Assembly (NCBI GenBank): GCA_019454045.1
Contig: SKCR01006514.1
Location: 372,001-436,000, forward strand
DNA from: Zanthoxylum bungeanum
Taxonomy: Eukaryota > Streptophyta > Magnoliopsida > Sapindales > Rutaceae
Length of the DNA stretch: 64,000 nt
Direction: 5' to 3'
Position numbers and translations under genes: made by a program. The notes beneath the pieces are model-generated. The model made no database searches. It saw nothing but the letters and a program-made list of their open reading frames with translations, and was not told the origin of the DNA. Of the stretch, positions 1 to 12,055 are shown in pieces (the first letter of the stretch is position 1; every line of letters starts with the position of its first letter).

Positions 1-29
1 ATTCTGTCTTTAAGCTCGTTTTCACCCAT

Positions 30-62
<33 letters not shown>
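30..62. repeat. (AT)n/(GT)n microsatellite
   Basis: About twelve AT dinucleotides followed by four GT dinucleotides. Nothing else was recognised in the first 560 bases, which are AT-rich and without a convincing gene. A short ATA/ATG trinucleotide run lies at about 571-609. Confidence 0.9.
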
Positions 63-568
63 ATTTATACTCCTTCATTAGCCTTTGTTCCCTTCATTGA
101 TTTACTCGACCCCCATCAAAATTGTTTTCGTCTTTGGTTTGATATCACCTATGTTTCATTACTTGCATTTGCTTCGGTTTTGGACCCTTCTGTTCCACAC
201 AAACCATACAACAAAAATAATAATTTATTTTTAAACAACTAACAATTGTGAAGTCCAATGTGTTGTAATGTATCATCAAAACTCGACATTCAAAAGCAAA
301 CCACATTCCCGTTGGTTATTTGGTGCATAAACTATTTTTACTTATATTATAATAATGTCTGGTGTTAACTTATTATGATCAGTTGGTACATCATGACTTT
401 CTCATAGTCTGCCTATAGCTCATTTAAAAAAAAAATGGTTAATTGTCTTAATTTATTTTTATAATATTATGCTATTGCTAAGGTTATCAAAATATAAAAA
501 TAAAATCGGTCTTATCCAAACTCTAATTATAGCGGAAAATTTGTTCACTCAAGTTTTTAATGTAAAAC

Positions 569-601
<33 letters not shown>

Positions 602-619
602 TGATGATTGTGATTATTT

Positions 620-792
620 CCCTTAAGGGTGTGGCTTTAGGGTAAAGCGTTTAGAACTTGGTTATCAGGTCATGTGTTCGAGTTTAATAGTATATTTTTT
701 GTAAGAGTCTGAGATAATCGATGGTTTTTCCTATTCCGTTTAAATCCGGATCGAGTGGTTTGACGGTGTAATTTTCAACGTTAAAAAAAAAA
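620..792 (+). repeat. degenerate tRNA-derived SINE copy
   Basis: Aligns by eye to the better preserved SINEs at 39231, 52802 and 61415. It has a GGGTGTGGCTT start, a B-box-like GTGTTCGAGTTTA, a TGTAAGAGTCTGAGA block and a 3' GTGGTTTGACGG block before an A-run (782-791). No clear target-site duplication was found, so it is an old copy. Confidence 0.6.
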
Positions 793-959
793 TCAAAATT
801 TCAAAAAATTACAATAATAATCAAAAAATTAAATTGATAACGCATTGGGTTATACCAAACAACAAAACAAAGCATCATTCGTATATTTTCCCTTTAACAG
901 AACCCCGTGGATTTACATTACACCACCATATCGCCATCATTTCTCCAAAAAGAAACGAA

Positions 960-1960
960 ACGGCCAAATAGCAAATATATTACACACCACTGAGGAAACG
1001 TGTTGCTGGGCCCACCACCCCCACGTGTCGTTTTGTGAACAACCTGTTTTGTCCTTGCCTGCTTTTTGATAGACAGTCGGGCGGCAGTCGGCCAGATAAC
1101 GGCGTTAAGTGTGCACCCAAGTTTTAGGAGAGTTCGATAAAGACTATAGATAGTACTAAGACTATGAGAGTATAAAAATTAATTTATAAATTATGAAATA
1201 AATATTAATTTTGTGTTAGTATAAGTGTATTAATATTAGTGTTAATTATGTATTTGAAATGATTTTTAGATATTAACTTATAAACTCATTAAATTCTAAG
1301 TTGGTGACTTAAATAAGAAAATGTAACATCCATTATGTATAATCAATGAGGGCATGAAAAAAATATTTTTTGTGAAAAATAAAATAGGGATTCGTTACAA
1401 TGATACTGTAAATCCATTAAAAAGAATGTAGTGCAACTTGATAACATATTTGATTTAAGTACGAAATATTACGGATTCAAATTCTATCATCCTTCTTCAT
1501 TATCGCTCAAAATAAGAGTAATACAAAATCATTTGTTTAGAACGGTTTATAATTTGACATACAAAATATAAAAATGATAAATAATTTTTTCCATATTCTT
1601 TCATTGTAGTTACATTGAATCATTGTAACTCATTGTAACTATAGTGAATGAGTATGAAAAATTTTCGGGAAATATTTATGTATATATATTATTTCCCTAA
1701 ATAATATTATTTAGTTCTCTCGAGTAAATCTGATTATTCAGGATTTTTTATTTTTTATTTTTTTTAAAAAAAAAAAAGCATAGGTAATGTTGCCACTAAC
1801 GGGCGAGAGGAGCTGAGGTGGCGACAAGGAGCCGCCATTTTTACATTAATTGCCCTCCGGCGTGTACGTGTCGTTTTCAGCGCTATAATTGCTCTAGGGA
1901 CTTTTGATTTTCTCTCTCTCTTTGCCGGTTTGACTCGGTCAGTTCTATTCGTTTTTTTTT
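960..1960. other. non-coding interval with GC-richer patches
   Basis: No coding region was supported. Two GC-richer patches stand out against AT-rich DNA. The one near 1000-1110 contains a G-box/ABRE-like CCACGTGTCG. The one near 1795-1930 contains TACGTGTCG followed by a CT-run. Such patches resemble plant promoters or 5' UTRs, but no adjoining gene was recognised, so they may be relics. A remnant of the foldback MITE family described at 48045 lies at about 1590-1665 (repeated CATTGTAACT palindromic core). Confidence 0.35.
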
Positions 1961-2851
1961 TTTGGCGTGGCTGTTAATAATATTATATCATTTTTTAATC
2001 AAAAAACCAATTAAAAGGATAATATTTTATTATTTGTAGAAAGAAATTCACATGCCAAAAGTTATACCTCACTTCATTTTTTTTCCAATTTAAATTTATT
2101 TTATTTATACCTCACTTCATTTTTTTTCAATTTAAATTTATTTTATTTAAGTCATTTTACTAAAATTTTGTTTAAAAATTAACAGCAACAGTATTTCATT
2201 TAGGATTTATTGATGGTGATTTTTAGGCCTAAATGTCGACAGTAGCTTAGGTGGTAGATTGGATTGCGTTATTTGACCGACCTGAGGATTGTGATTGTTC
2301 AGGGAGGTAAGTACCCGAGGACTTCGGGTCTGACCCGACCAGTGTAGCTCCGAAGGACGGGACAGTCTCAGCTCAGTCATCTGAACTCGTGGGGGAGGGC
2401 GGTTCAGTATTGCTCAGGTCGGGATTACCAGTATAAGCACAGCTCGGGAACTTACACTCTTCATGTGACAGGGCAACTTGTGGGGTTATCTTCTGACACA
2501 CGCCACCGAGTGAACGGTTGGATATAGGCTGGTATTATAAACGTAGTGTGTGGCAGTACCCAAACATAGTGATTTAATGCGGTGTCAGATGACAGGTTTT
2601 ACTTTCGGTAATTGCAGGTTTTACTTTCGGCAGTGGCGAGTTTTACTTTCGGCAGAGATAGGCTCGTGTGGCTGACGTCACGAGAATGGTGGAACAGTGG
2701 TAATTTTCCTTAGTATTTAAAGGGGTTGAGAGTATTTTTGTAGGGGTTAACAAATTTACTTCCAAGCATTACTTATAAAAACAGAGAGAATACACCAGCT
2801 CGGTTATACCCGACCACGTATAAAAACAGTTTATTTCTTTGCTCCCGTGGA

Positions 2852-3500
2852 TAGACCCGGCCGGCGGTTCGGTTCCGGTTCGGAACCGAACCGAACCGGT
2901 TAATTCCGGTTCGATTCCGGTTCCACACTTAACCGGAACCATAAACCGAACCGGTCGGTTCCGGTTCGGTTACGGTTCCCTTTTGGTTTTTTTTTTTTTT
3001 TAATAATAAATTTTAAAAAATAGAAAAAAAATTCTATAATCGTAATGTTTTTTAAAACTATCACATCATTTTTATATAATTATATTTTTATAAAATTCTT
3101 TTAACATATAATCTTTTTTATAGCCAACTCTTGGCTAGTGTTTTCTTCATATAAGCGATGTGGGATATTTGTTACTTGGCTATTGTGTCCCACATTGCTT
3201 ATATAAAGAAGTCAGTAACCAAGAGTTGGTTATAAAAAAGAGATTTTTAAACCTCCTTAAAAATTGACTATTGTGCTCAAGGTTGCAATTTTAAACATCA
3301 TTATTATTATTAATAATAATTAAGATTTACTTGTGGAACCTTACGGTTCCAAGTAAATATTTTTTTTTTTTTACTTTCGGTTCCAACCGGAACCGTACGG
3401 TTCCAATCGGTTCTTTCAGGGTGAGAACCGATTGGAACCGGAACCGTCCGGTTCCAACCGGTTCGGTTCCGGTTCCGAACCGGAACCTTGGCCGGGTCTA
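2852..3500. mobile_element. non-autonomous hAT element, GAACCG family (copy 1)
   Basis: Starts TAGACCCGGCC and ends GGCCGGGTCTA, an 11-bp perfect terminal inverted repeat. It is flanked by the perfect 8-bp target-site duplication CCCGTGGA (2844-2851 and 3501-3508). Subterminal regions consist of short palindromic GGTTCGG/CCGAACC and GGTTCC/GGAACC words. There is no transposase. Ends and subterminal words match the transposase-bearing element at 6324-9178, so it is probably its deletion derivative or trans-mobilised partner. The interior carries a separate long hairpin (3112-3244). Confidence 0.92.
3112..3244. repeat. long inverted repeat (nested foldback MITE)
   Basis: The arms TATAGCCAACTCTTGG (about 3120-3135) and CCAAGAGTTGGTTATA (about 3218-3233) pair, and the pairing continues inward through ATAAGCGATGTGGGATA and TGTCCCACATTGCTTAT. 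This would give a stem of more than 50 bp with a short loop near 3165-3183. It sits inside the hAT MITE. Transcripts could form a small-RNA precursor-like hairpin; no expression evidence is available. Confidence 0.75.
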
Positions 3501-3721
3501 CCCGTGGACGTAAGTTGGATCAATTCCACCCGAACCACATAAATCCTTTGTTGATCTTTGTGTTTGTTCTCATTTTCTGTTAAGTTTGTTTTTAGTTCCC
3601 AACAAACCAAACAAATTCACAGTTCAAGGAGTGAGTTTCCGGATTTACCTCTGGAACTAAAATCAGTCATCAATATGATTACTTGAATTGTTTCCTTATA
3701 CTTAACAAGATTAGATGATTG

Positions 3722-3981
3722 TAACCTCAATGAGTTGCCTCAATAGTAAAAGTATTGGACTTGAGTGATTTATTTTCTCTCATGTTAAAGGTTCGAATCA
3801 TATTATATGTATTTCCTTGAGACCATGCCCCCTGGCATAAAAAGCATCCGACTTACCATGACCTGTGTTGTGAAACTTATGAGGGCACAAAGCACATGTC
3901 CCAGACTCCCAATGATTAGTCGAGGTGCGCGTAAGCTGGCCCGAACACCCCAGTTACAAAAAAAAAAAAAAAAAAAAATTT
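3722..3981 (+). mobile_element. SINE, Au-like, with poly(A) tail
   Basis: Begins with a tRNA-like head (TGAGTTGCCTC near the A-box, GGTTCGAATC B-box at about 3791). It has a 3' region with GTGCGCGTAAGCTGGCCCGA, which I recognise as typical of Au-type plant SINEs, and ends in a run of about 21 A. An 8-bp duplication GATGATTG flanks it (3714-3721 and 3982-3989). Family assignment is from memory of the 3' consensus. Confidence 0.75.
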
Positions 3982-3989
3982 GATGATTG

Positions 3990-6315
3990 ACTATATCCGA
4001 AAGAGACTTATATTATCTAAGTTAATAATGTATTATTTGGTATAGAATTTGGTGAGTTTATAAACTAATTTATTATCTACCATGAATTTGAATAAATGAA
4101 TTTTTCAATGTTTAATGCTTTGAGTCATTGTTCTTACATAGATTCGTGAAAAAAATCATATATATGAAATATTATTTTTAAATGATAAATCCCGGTTTGG
4201 TCAGTGGTCACCTCCGTCACCATAATTTTTTTCTTCTAATGTTGTGAAAAAATAGAGTGCAAAAATAAATTTTTGGTAAGTTCTGTGATTTTAGGCGTAT
4301 AATTGTCTATTTATATTTGTGTTAATATTTTCAATAATATTTAACGATAAAATTTAGTCAACGACTTAGAATGAAATAAATTTGAATTTATAAATACTTA
4401 AGTGAAGCATTTTAAAAACTTGCATTCTATTAGTTTTTTTTTCCTATAGACAACTGAAATTATTTTGAAGCACTTAAATAATACTAATTATATCTAAGAG
4501 AGGGGTGAATTGAATATTGACTAAATATTACGGTATTAAAAATTCTTTACGATCTTAAGCTACTTAGATAGTAGCTTTTACCGATGAAGCTTATAGTTCC
4601 ATTTCTACAATTAATACACCCAATAGTTAATTTCATATATGACAAGCTGTGTTAAATAATATAAAAATTGCAATAAAATAAAGAGTATGGTTAGAGAAAT
4701 TGACACGGGATTTATAGTGCTCCTCCAAGTAGCGCTTGAAGCTTTCCAATATCCAAAAGTGGTTTTATACTTTACACCGTGAGTTTTCCGTGACTCACTC
4801 ACAACCAAAAATTTTGTCTCATATGTTCACTCCAAACTTTTACATAAGAGTTTTATCACTTAGCTTCACTTTTAAATATATACACCAAATCATAATTTTG
4901 AGAATAACAACTCAACAAAAGATTTCTCATATATTAGGATGTGAGTTGTTAACCCAAGTAATTCCAAACTCACTAAAATGATATGAAGGTGCATCATGTG
5001 AGCTTTAATTAAGAATAGAGTGTTTGATCAATCAAGTTTATGATTCTCTCTTTATTTTTGCTTTCAAAAAAATGTTAGAATGTGAAAAAACTTTAACAAA
5101 GATGAAATATGGACTCAATATATAATGAAAGTGAAAATTGCCTCAAGTTTTTATTTTAATTTTTTAATTTTTAATTTTTTTATTTGGTATACTAGTTTAC
5201 AGGGGCCTGTATGTCGGTCATGTAATTTAAACGATTATAAGAATATGACTGTTGAAGATTAAAGCGCATACCAACCGGATTACTGACCGGTATGCTCCGT
5301 CCCAGTTCCAATAGCTATGCAAACTCTAAACTGGCCGGTATGGTAGACTGATATGAAGTAGTCTGGTTTCAGAGAGCATGCAAAACTGCCCAAAATAGAG
5401 CAGTGACACCGATATGCCAGTATCAAAGGCCGATATGCCCGGTTCCAGTGCATAAACTCAGAATTTTGAGAAATATTTTACACATGATCCTAATGCATCT
5501 ATATGAATGTGTATGAATTTTATAAGTTTAAAATACTTAAATTATCAATTTACTGCATTGAGAACCATAAGTTATAAGACTACATTGAATTCTCCATTTA
5601 GCTATTGAGTATTCACATTTAATTTGCTTCTATATTTTTTTGTAATATTCGTTAATACGTGTCGAATTTTCTTAAATTGCATCATCAAAATCTTTCATGA
5701 AGTGTTAAAGACACTTGCAACAACCATGATTGGAAAAAAAAAAGCCCAAATTAAAATCCCAATAAGTCAAAACCAACTTGTTCATTTACGGTGGTTAATT
5801 TTCTTGAGGCAGAGTTTGAGCATTTGAATGTGTATATTATGGAAGTCGGTTTTCTTTTAAATCTGTATAAATGCATTCGGCTGATTTGGGGATGATATTT
5901 GGATCGAATAATGATATTTGCATATAAAATTGCACAAAAATAGATAAGATAAGCAAAATTAACCATCAAGTAATTGAGTGTCTTATATGAAAATATTTGT
6001 TTGTTTTTAATGATTATGTGCAATTTTAATGTAAAATTTTATGTATAAATACCATTATTAATTTAGACTTCGCGACGATCACATATTAGATTAAAAAAAT
6101 TAATGTAAGTGAAAACAACACACGACACAAGTGATTTACTTTCATTAATTTAATTATTCATCCCATCGAAATAATTAATAAACATAGTCAAGTTTATGTA
6201 CCAACATTTTGAGGATTCTTACCACTTGCTTCCCACATTTAACATACACATTAGAGTAGATAAATATAATAAATAAGAGACTAAACATATAGAGCACTCC
6301 AAAATTTTGATTACA
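3990..6315. other. AT-rich intergenic DNA, no gene seen
   Basis: Only short open frames of low complexity are present. The stretch 5210-5460 is less AT-rich and repeats CCGGTATG/CGATATGCC words, which suggests a degraded transposon. I could not assign it. Confidence 0.5.
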
Positions 6316-6323
6316 TGTGTATG

Positions 6324-9178
6324 TAGACCCGGCCGGCGGTTCGGAACCGAACCGAACCGGCCGGTTTCCGATTCCACAAGTGTGGAACCGGAATCTTAAA
6401 CCGAACCGGAACCGAACGATTCGGTTCCGGTTCGGTTCGGTTCAAAGACTTTTTTTTTTTTGAAAATTAATTAAAATAAATGAGATTAATTTTATAAATA
6501 AAAAAAATTTATTACATTGAAGAGCTTGAGCTTAAATTTTTAAAATTTAAGTTGTCTACGTATCCTCAAAGGGTGAGAGGAATCAAAGCTCACGTAGTTC
6601 CATTACAATTTTTAGATATATCCCATTTGTAAATTATAATTTTACAATTATCAATCATCATTATCAGTTGATCATTCGCTCTGGTTCCGCTTGCACTTGT
6701 TGCAGAAGCATTATCGAACAAATCTTCAAAATCATCGGAGGCATCTTCTTGTTGTCTCATATCAGCTCGAGTCCAATCATCCACACAAGCTGTTGCTTCT
6801 AAAGTGCTTGGATGTAATGAAGATCGCCTAGCTTCCAATATATTACCTCCCAAGCTGAAGGCTTGCTCAACCGCAACGGTGGAAATAGGTGCTGTCAATA
6901 TCTCTTTAGCAATAATAGATAAAACATGATATATATTTTGATGCCGGTTCCACCATTCAAGATTTTAAAATTTTGACTGCATAAACTTTCATTAGAAAAC
7001 TCAAAATTTGTAGATAAATAATTATCTAATTCAGGGTTATTAGTTGTCGTATCCCTAGATTTTTTATTTTGTTACAATAACCAACGATCCCCTGCGCTAA
7101 GTCTTGTTTGAATTACCGGTTCGCTACTACTAGATTGACCTAATGTTCCTAAGTTATATCTTACAATATAATCATTAAATAAAATAATTAAATCACTTCT
7201 TAATTTCGTCATTATGCTCGAAATATCAATTTCATCTAATATTCCTAAATAACCATAATAAGCTTGTAAACCACCATTCAAACCTTCTAATTTAAATCTA
7301 GGATCAAAAACAACAGCAATAAGATAAAGTAAAGAAATTTCTCTAAAATAATGCAACCATTTTACTTCATAGCAGTAATGGCTTCGAACAAAACAATATC
7401 ATTAGGGTCGCCACTGTCAACATGCTCATCGAGAGTGCCAACAATATTCAAACTCTCAAGAAGAAATAAATGTGCTGCTGGATAATAAACACTGCTAAAA
7501 ACTAAAGTAGCATCATTAAAAACTCTTAAAATATCTAAATTTTTTTCACAAATATCCCATTGACTAGGATAAAGTGTGATATTTTGAACATGTTGAGAAA
7601 AAAAACTACATAATGCATCTTTGTATTGAAATGCTTGACATAAAAGAAAGTAAGTAGAATTCCAACGTGTTGGAACATCTCTTGAAAATTTAATCGGTTT
7701 AATACCATTTATTTTACAAAACTTGGTCCATTCTCTCATAACTTGAGAATATGACCAAATACAGTTAAGTGCCGTTTTAATTGGATCAAGGAAAGACGAT
7801 AATAATTTTAGACCGTCTTGCACACATAAGTTTAGGACATGACATGTACAACAAATATGAAAAAATCGACCCCCTAAATTTGGTTCACATAAGGATTTTA
7901 AATCATTAATGGATGTAGTATTTGCATATGCATTATCAAATCCAATTGTTAAAATTTTTTCTACTAAACCATATTCATCAAAAATTACCTTCATCATTCT
8001 ATAAATATTATGTGCAGTATGTGGGTCATCAAAAACTCTAAATGCAATAAGTATTTTTTGCATAGTAAATGATGCATAATCAAATGACAAGCCACACCTA
8101 TGTATGTGTGTGTTTGCCAATGGTCACTCCAAATATCAGAACATATGAAATACGATATTTCATCTCTTTAAATAATTCATTTAAAATAATTTTACCATCT
8201 TTATATAATTTGAAAATATGACGTTTTGTTGTGTTCATAGTCATTATACATGCAGAAGAGTTTAAAGCATTATGCACATAATTAGTAAAATGAAGTTTTT
8301 CACCGAAGCTTAAAGAAAGATGTGCCATACAAGTTAATTTAGCAAATTCTTCTCTATTTTTGCATCAGAATATTTAAATAAATCCATACCACTCGTACCT
8401 CTACTAGATGATGCGTACTTGCCCATTTGCGTTTGCGTCGTATCAATGCCAAGTTCAACCGGATGATGTTTTTCCATGTGCTTGATCATATTGCCGTATC
8501 CACCAGAAAATTTATATTGCACCCCACAGTAGTTGCAAATTGCTCGTTGTGTATTATCTTCTAGGCGTTCCAATAGAAAATGAATTTTGAAAATATCCGA
8601 GGACCGAGCCTTCACTTCTCTTCTTCGTGATTGTGCACTGACACTAGGACCGCTCTCTTGGGTTGGCATATTTGACATTATGTTCTCAGATGAGCTTGCC
8701 ATTTTTTTTTTTTTGAGAAATTAGGAAGAAAAATAAGAAAATTGAATAATTGTGATGCGAATGATAACAAATTAACAACTAAATGAATTGAGATTGAAAA
8801 TAATAATATAAGATTATAAGAGAATTGTATTGAAGTAAGATTGAAAATAAGAGAATTATAGAAAATGAGAGAGTTGAGAATTTGGTGTGATGAAATTATG
8901 AAAATGAATCCTATTTATAGAATTTTAGAATTTTTTTGATACAAAAATGCCCCTAAATATAAACCGTTTTATTACCGTTATTAGGGGTACATTAGTAATT
9001 TATATTTTATATAATAAAAATAAATTTTTTTTAATATTTTTTTATTTGGGCAGGGACCCCCCCCCCCCCCCCCCGCGTAGGGTTCCTGTTGGAACCCTAC
9101 GGTTCCAACCGGTGGCACCAGTCCCCTTCCGGTTCGGTTCTAGAACCGGAATCGGAACCGGAACCGTGGCCGGGTCTA
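6324..9178 (-). mobile_element. hAT element with decayed transposase, GAACCG family
   Basis: A 2,855-bp element with 11-bp inverted termini (TAGACCCGGCC / GGCCGGGTCTA) and a perfect 8-bp target-site duplication TGTGTATG (6316-6323 and 9179-9186), the hAT hallmark. Both subterminal regions are dense in GGTTCGG/CCGAACC/GGTTCC words, presumed transposase-binding clusters. The right arm holds a run of about 17 C (9056-9074). It is the only copy in the window carrying transposase coding sequence and is the likely source type for the MITEs at 2852, 23511 and 29200. Confidence 0.95.
6590..8702 (-). pseudogene. hAT transposase (zf-BED / RICESLEEPER type), frameshifted
   Basis: The start codon is at 8702-8700. 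The first open stretch (to 8334) has a BED-type zinc finger: C-N-Y-C-G (near residue 57) followed by H-M-E-K-H. The frame then breaks several times, and the recognisable parts fall in three frames. 8120-7362 holds the RNase-H-like core, with FDNAYANT and CHVLNLCVQDGL followed by PTRWNSTYFLL. 7356-7072 holds AVVFDPRFKLEGL. 6898-6590 holds the hAT dimerisation region (PISTVAVEQAFSLGG, then RSSLHPSTLEATACVDDW). A SDIWSD block that would carry the first catalytic Asp can be read near 8140 in a third frame. Intact relatives are about 650-700 aa single-frame proteins, so at least three frameshifts make this copy inactive. It is AT-rich and transcribed away from the ARF gene. Confidence 0.9.
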
Positions 9179-9555
9179 TGTGTATGTAACATAGCCAAAT
9201 ATAATGTCGTGACTTGCGAATAGTTTTTATCAAGTAAAATTATATAAATAATAAAATTTTAACCATAAAATACAAAAATACAAATATTTAAATTCCAACC
9301 AAAGAGTAAAGAGTGATAATAATAGTTTTAAAATTTTCACTTATAGGACATTTATTATTTTCAATTATATTTATATTTGATTCAAATATTGCGGATCATG
9401 GAAAGCAGAAGATATTGCTAAGGACAATGACTTTGGTATCCGGACCGGATGTTCGGGCATGCTGGCAAGTGGCAACCCCTATCTGCTTAACAAATCACCA
9501 ATGAACACGTATTAAAGCTGAGCCATTTGTGCTTCAACCTTCTAATCACTTGTCT

Positions 9556-10101
9556 TAGGGGGTGGCAAAACGAATCAACGAATCGAATTGTATCGAATCC
9601 TAAACGAATCGAATCAAAATATGATGGATTCATATTCGATTCGTTTAATAACGAATATTCGTTTATTTGTTTAGTCAATGATATTATTTAATAAAATAAT
9701 TTTACCACACTTGATTTACATTAATTTTTCATAAATATATACATATGAAATATGTAATTAATATATTTACTAAAAATATATCACCAAATATTGAAAATAT
9801 TACTTTTTCTTGATAATTAACTATAATTTCTCGAATCTTAATTGAAAATTAACAAGAACTAGTAAATAAAAATAATAAAACGAATTCTAAACGAATAAAC
9901 GAATCAATGAGCTTAAATTTCGTATTCGATTCGTTTAATAAACGAATCAATGAGCTTAATTTCGTATTCGATTCGTTTAATAAACGAATCAAATCGAATT
10001 GACCCATTTATTAAATGAATCCATTTTTTCAAACCCGTATTCGCTTTAAAGCGAATCGAATCGAACTAATAAACGAATCACGACCCAAATTGCCACCCCT
10101 A
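9556..10101. mobile_element. hAT MITE, TAGGGGTGGCAA family (copy 1)
   Basis: Termini TAGGGGGTGGCAA and TTGCCACCCCTA are inverted repeats. The flanks share CTTGTCTT on both sides, giving an 8-bp duplication whose register is ambiguous by one base. The interior is built from ATTCGATTCG / CGAATCGAAT words and has no coding sequence. It is the same length (546 bp) as, and inverted relative to, the copy at 40343-40888. Confidence 0.88.
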
Positions 10102-10792
10102 CTTGTCTTACAATACGATCTCAGATTTGGAGAGAACTTTTATTTTATTTTAATTTTGAAAATTTATTACTGTTGGATTTATATCAAATGGTCATAATTT
10201 GACATGGGGTACTCAGTATTGGAGCCCTCCCGAAGCCCTTACAAGATGATTATAAGGACAGACACACCGTGCAGCTAACTTAATCACACCCATATGAGTC
10301 GATGATCGAATTAAATTGATCAAATATTTTTTAAACAAATTGACCCGATAAATTTAAATCTCAAAATTTTTGTTCACCCATAGACACCCATGTCACCATG
10401 TGAATAGAGAGCGTTTTTTTTTTCAAATGCCCAATGTGCCAGTTTAATTAAAGATGACTATTTTTGGGAAATGTTGCTTAAAGATGACTAAAATTAACTA
10501 ATAACACTAAAACCTGAGGTCACGATAATAAATTCTGTAAACAACCACGCCATGCCTTAATTAGAAAAATAATCACATCACAACAAAGTCATTCATTAAA
10601 TATTGTAACATATCTCATCAAATTCATGATTCAAAATCAACGGTTGATATAGGAGCCGTGGTAAAGATCAGTGACATTGAGAGTAATTTTTTGATATAAT
10701 AGAGATGTGATACAACCAATTAATAAGTTATACTAAATATAGTTATTATTTATTTAGTAATTTTTTTTTTAAATATTTTAATACATGTACTA

Positions 10793-11167
10793 TAGGAGTG
10801 TTCACATGTCAAGTCGAGTTTTCTTGAATTTTGTGAGATCTGATTGGATCGGGTCGGGTCGTCAGATCGGACAAAAAATGAATTTTTTTAATGTATTAAT
10901 TATTTTGAAATATAAATATTAGTTATTTTATGTCCTGAAAATTATAATATATATAAAATCTCAAGACAACAAAAGTAATAAATAAATGAAATAATAGTAA
11001 AAACTTTAAAAAATAATTTTTTTTTTTAGAAAAATAATAAAAAATTTACAGTATCGGGTCGGGTTTTAATATCAACCCGAAAATATCAGGTCGGGTTAAC
11101 CCGATCATTTTTTTTAAAACCCGCACTGGTCGAGCCGCCGATTGACCCGAAAATTTGTATACCCATA
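10793..11167. mobile_element. short hAT-like MITE with GGGTCGGGT subterminal words
   Basis: An 8-bp duplication ATGTACTA flanks it (10785-10792 and 11168-11175). The left end TAGGAGTGTTC is hAT-like. The right end ATACCCATA is only a weak inverted match. The interior shows paired GGGTCGGGT / ACCCGA words near both ends. The target duplication is perfect, but the weak terminal match lowers confidence in the class. Confidence 0.7.
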
Positions 11168-11399
11168 ATGTACTATGTGGTAAGATATTATTATGTTATA
11201 GTATGGGTGACACATGCGGTTGGTTATTATCTCAAAATTTGACGCAAAATTATATCTTCAAATCTAAAGAAACTTCGACTTTCAAGTATATAATATATGA
11301 CTTATATTTTTCGTCATTTATAGATAATGGACCCATTATAAAAATTCATCTAATATTTTCTAAAATCATAGATAACTTAGGATCACCCCTCAGATAACT

Positions 11400-12055
11400 C
11401 GTTGTATTATATAATTTTTTTTTTTTTTTTTTTTGGGGGGAAAGCTAGAATAGTAATAGATTATAGAAAGATGCAAAACATTTGGCGGAGAAGGCCATAG
11501 GGATGATGCATGTGCATGAAAGACAATAAAGTGCCATAGAAGATATCGGTGCAAAGTAGCAAACATATCGCCCGCCAGCAGAGACTGAGTAACAGATATT
11601 GTATTGTAAAAAGAAAAGTGTACGAAATAAAAACCTAGAGAGCTCGAGGAGCTAGCTATGGCTAGATATTATAAACCTGCACTGCATCATAAGAAACGTT
11701 ACACACAAAAATTTGTACAGCATCACTCAAGCACGCAACACAGCTGTGCACGTGGAGCCCTTCTGGCCCTGCTGCTGGTGCATGGAGGAGCGCTCTGGTG
11801 AAAAAAAGAAAAAAAGAAAGTACAGTTGTGTATGGTGACACGGGACGCCTGATTCTTAAGGACTCTTCTTCAGTATCTGTTTTTGTGCTTTAGTTATTAT
11901 CATATATCAAATTTCAGTTTTTATTATTTGACGAGCTTTTCATTTCCTTTTTCTCTTCTGGGTCTTGTTTATTTTCTCTTCTTTCTTTCTTTCTTCTTCT
12001 TTTTCTTCTTGCATTTTGATCATCATCACTTTGGTTTGAGAAGAGAGAAAGAGAG
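11400..12055 (+). promoter_or_regulatory. upstream region and 5' UTR of the ARF gene
   Basis: After a T-run (11417-11434) the DNA becomes less AT-rich up to the ARF start codon. TATTATAAAC near 11668 is a possible TATA element. The last 120 bases are pyrimidine-rich (CTTCTTTC repeats, about 11975-12010), typical of a plant 5' UTR. No upstream ATG frame of note was seen. The transcription start is not determinable from sequence alone. Confidence 0.45.

Larger units (their letters stand above)
2230..3615 (+). mobile_element. probable solo LTR, Ty3/gypsy-like, with nested MITE
   Basis: A non-coding GC-richer stretch with retroviral-LTR character: repeated GACC/CGACC motifs, a threefold GGTTTTACTTTCGG motif near 2596-2650, and TATAAAAACAG-type sequence near 2775 and 2820. 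It resumes after the hAT MITE at 2852-3500 and ends near TTCCCAACA (about 3604). The exact ends and target-site duplication could not be fixed. Assignment to gypsy rests only on resemblance in style to Tat-type LTRs and is an inference. Confidence 0.4.

Noticed and set aside
3331..3610. Arg/Pro/Val-rich open frames in the MITE arms (also 8947-9233 and 23763-24021)
   Set aside because: Created by the repeated GGAACC/GGTTCC words, which stay open in several frames; not proteins.
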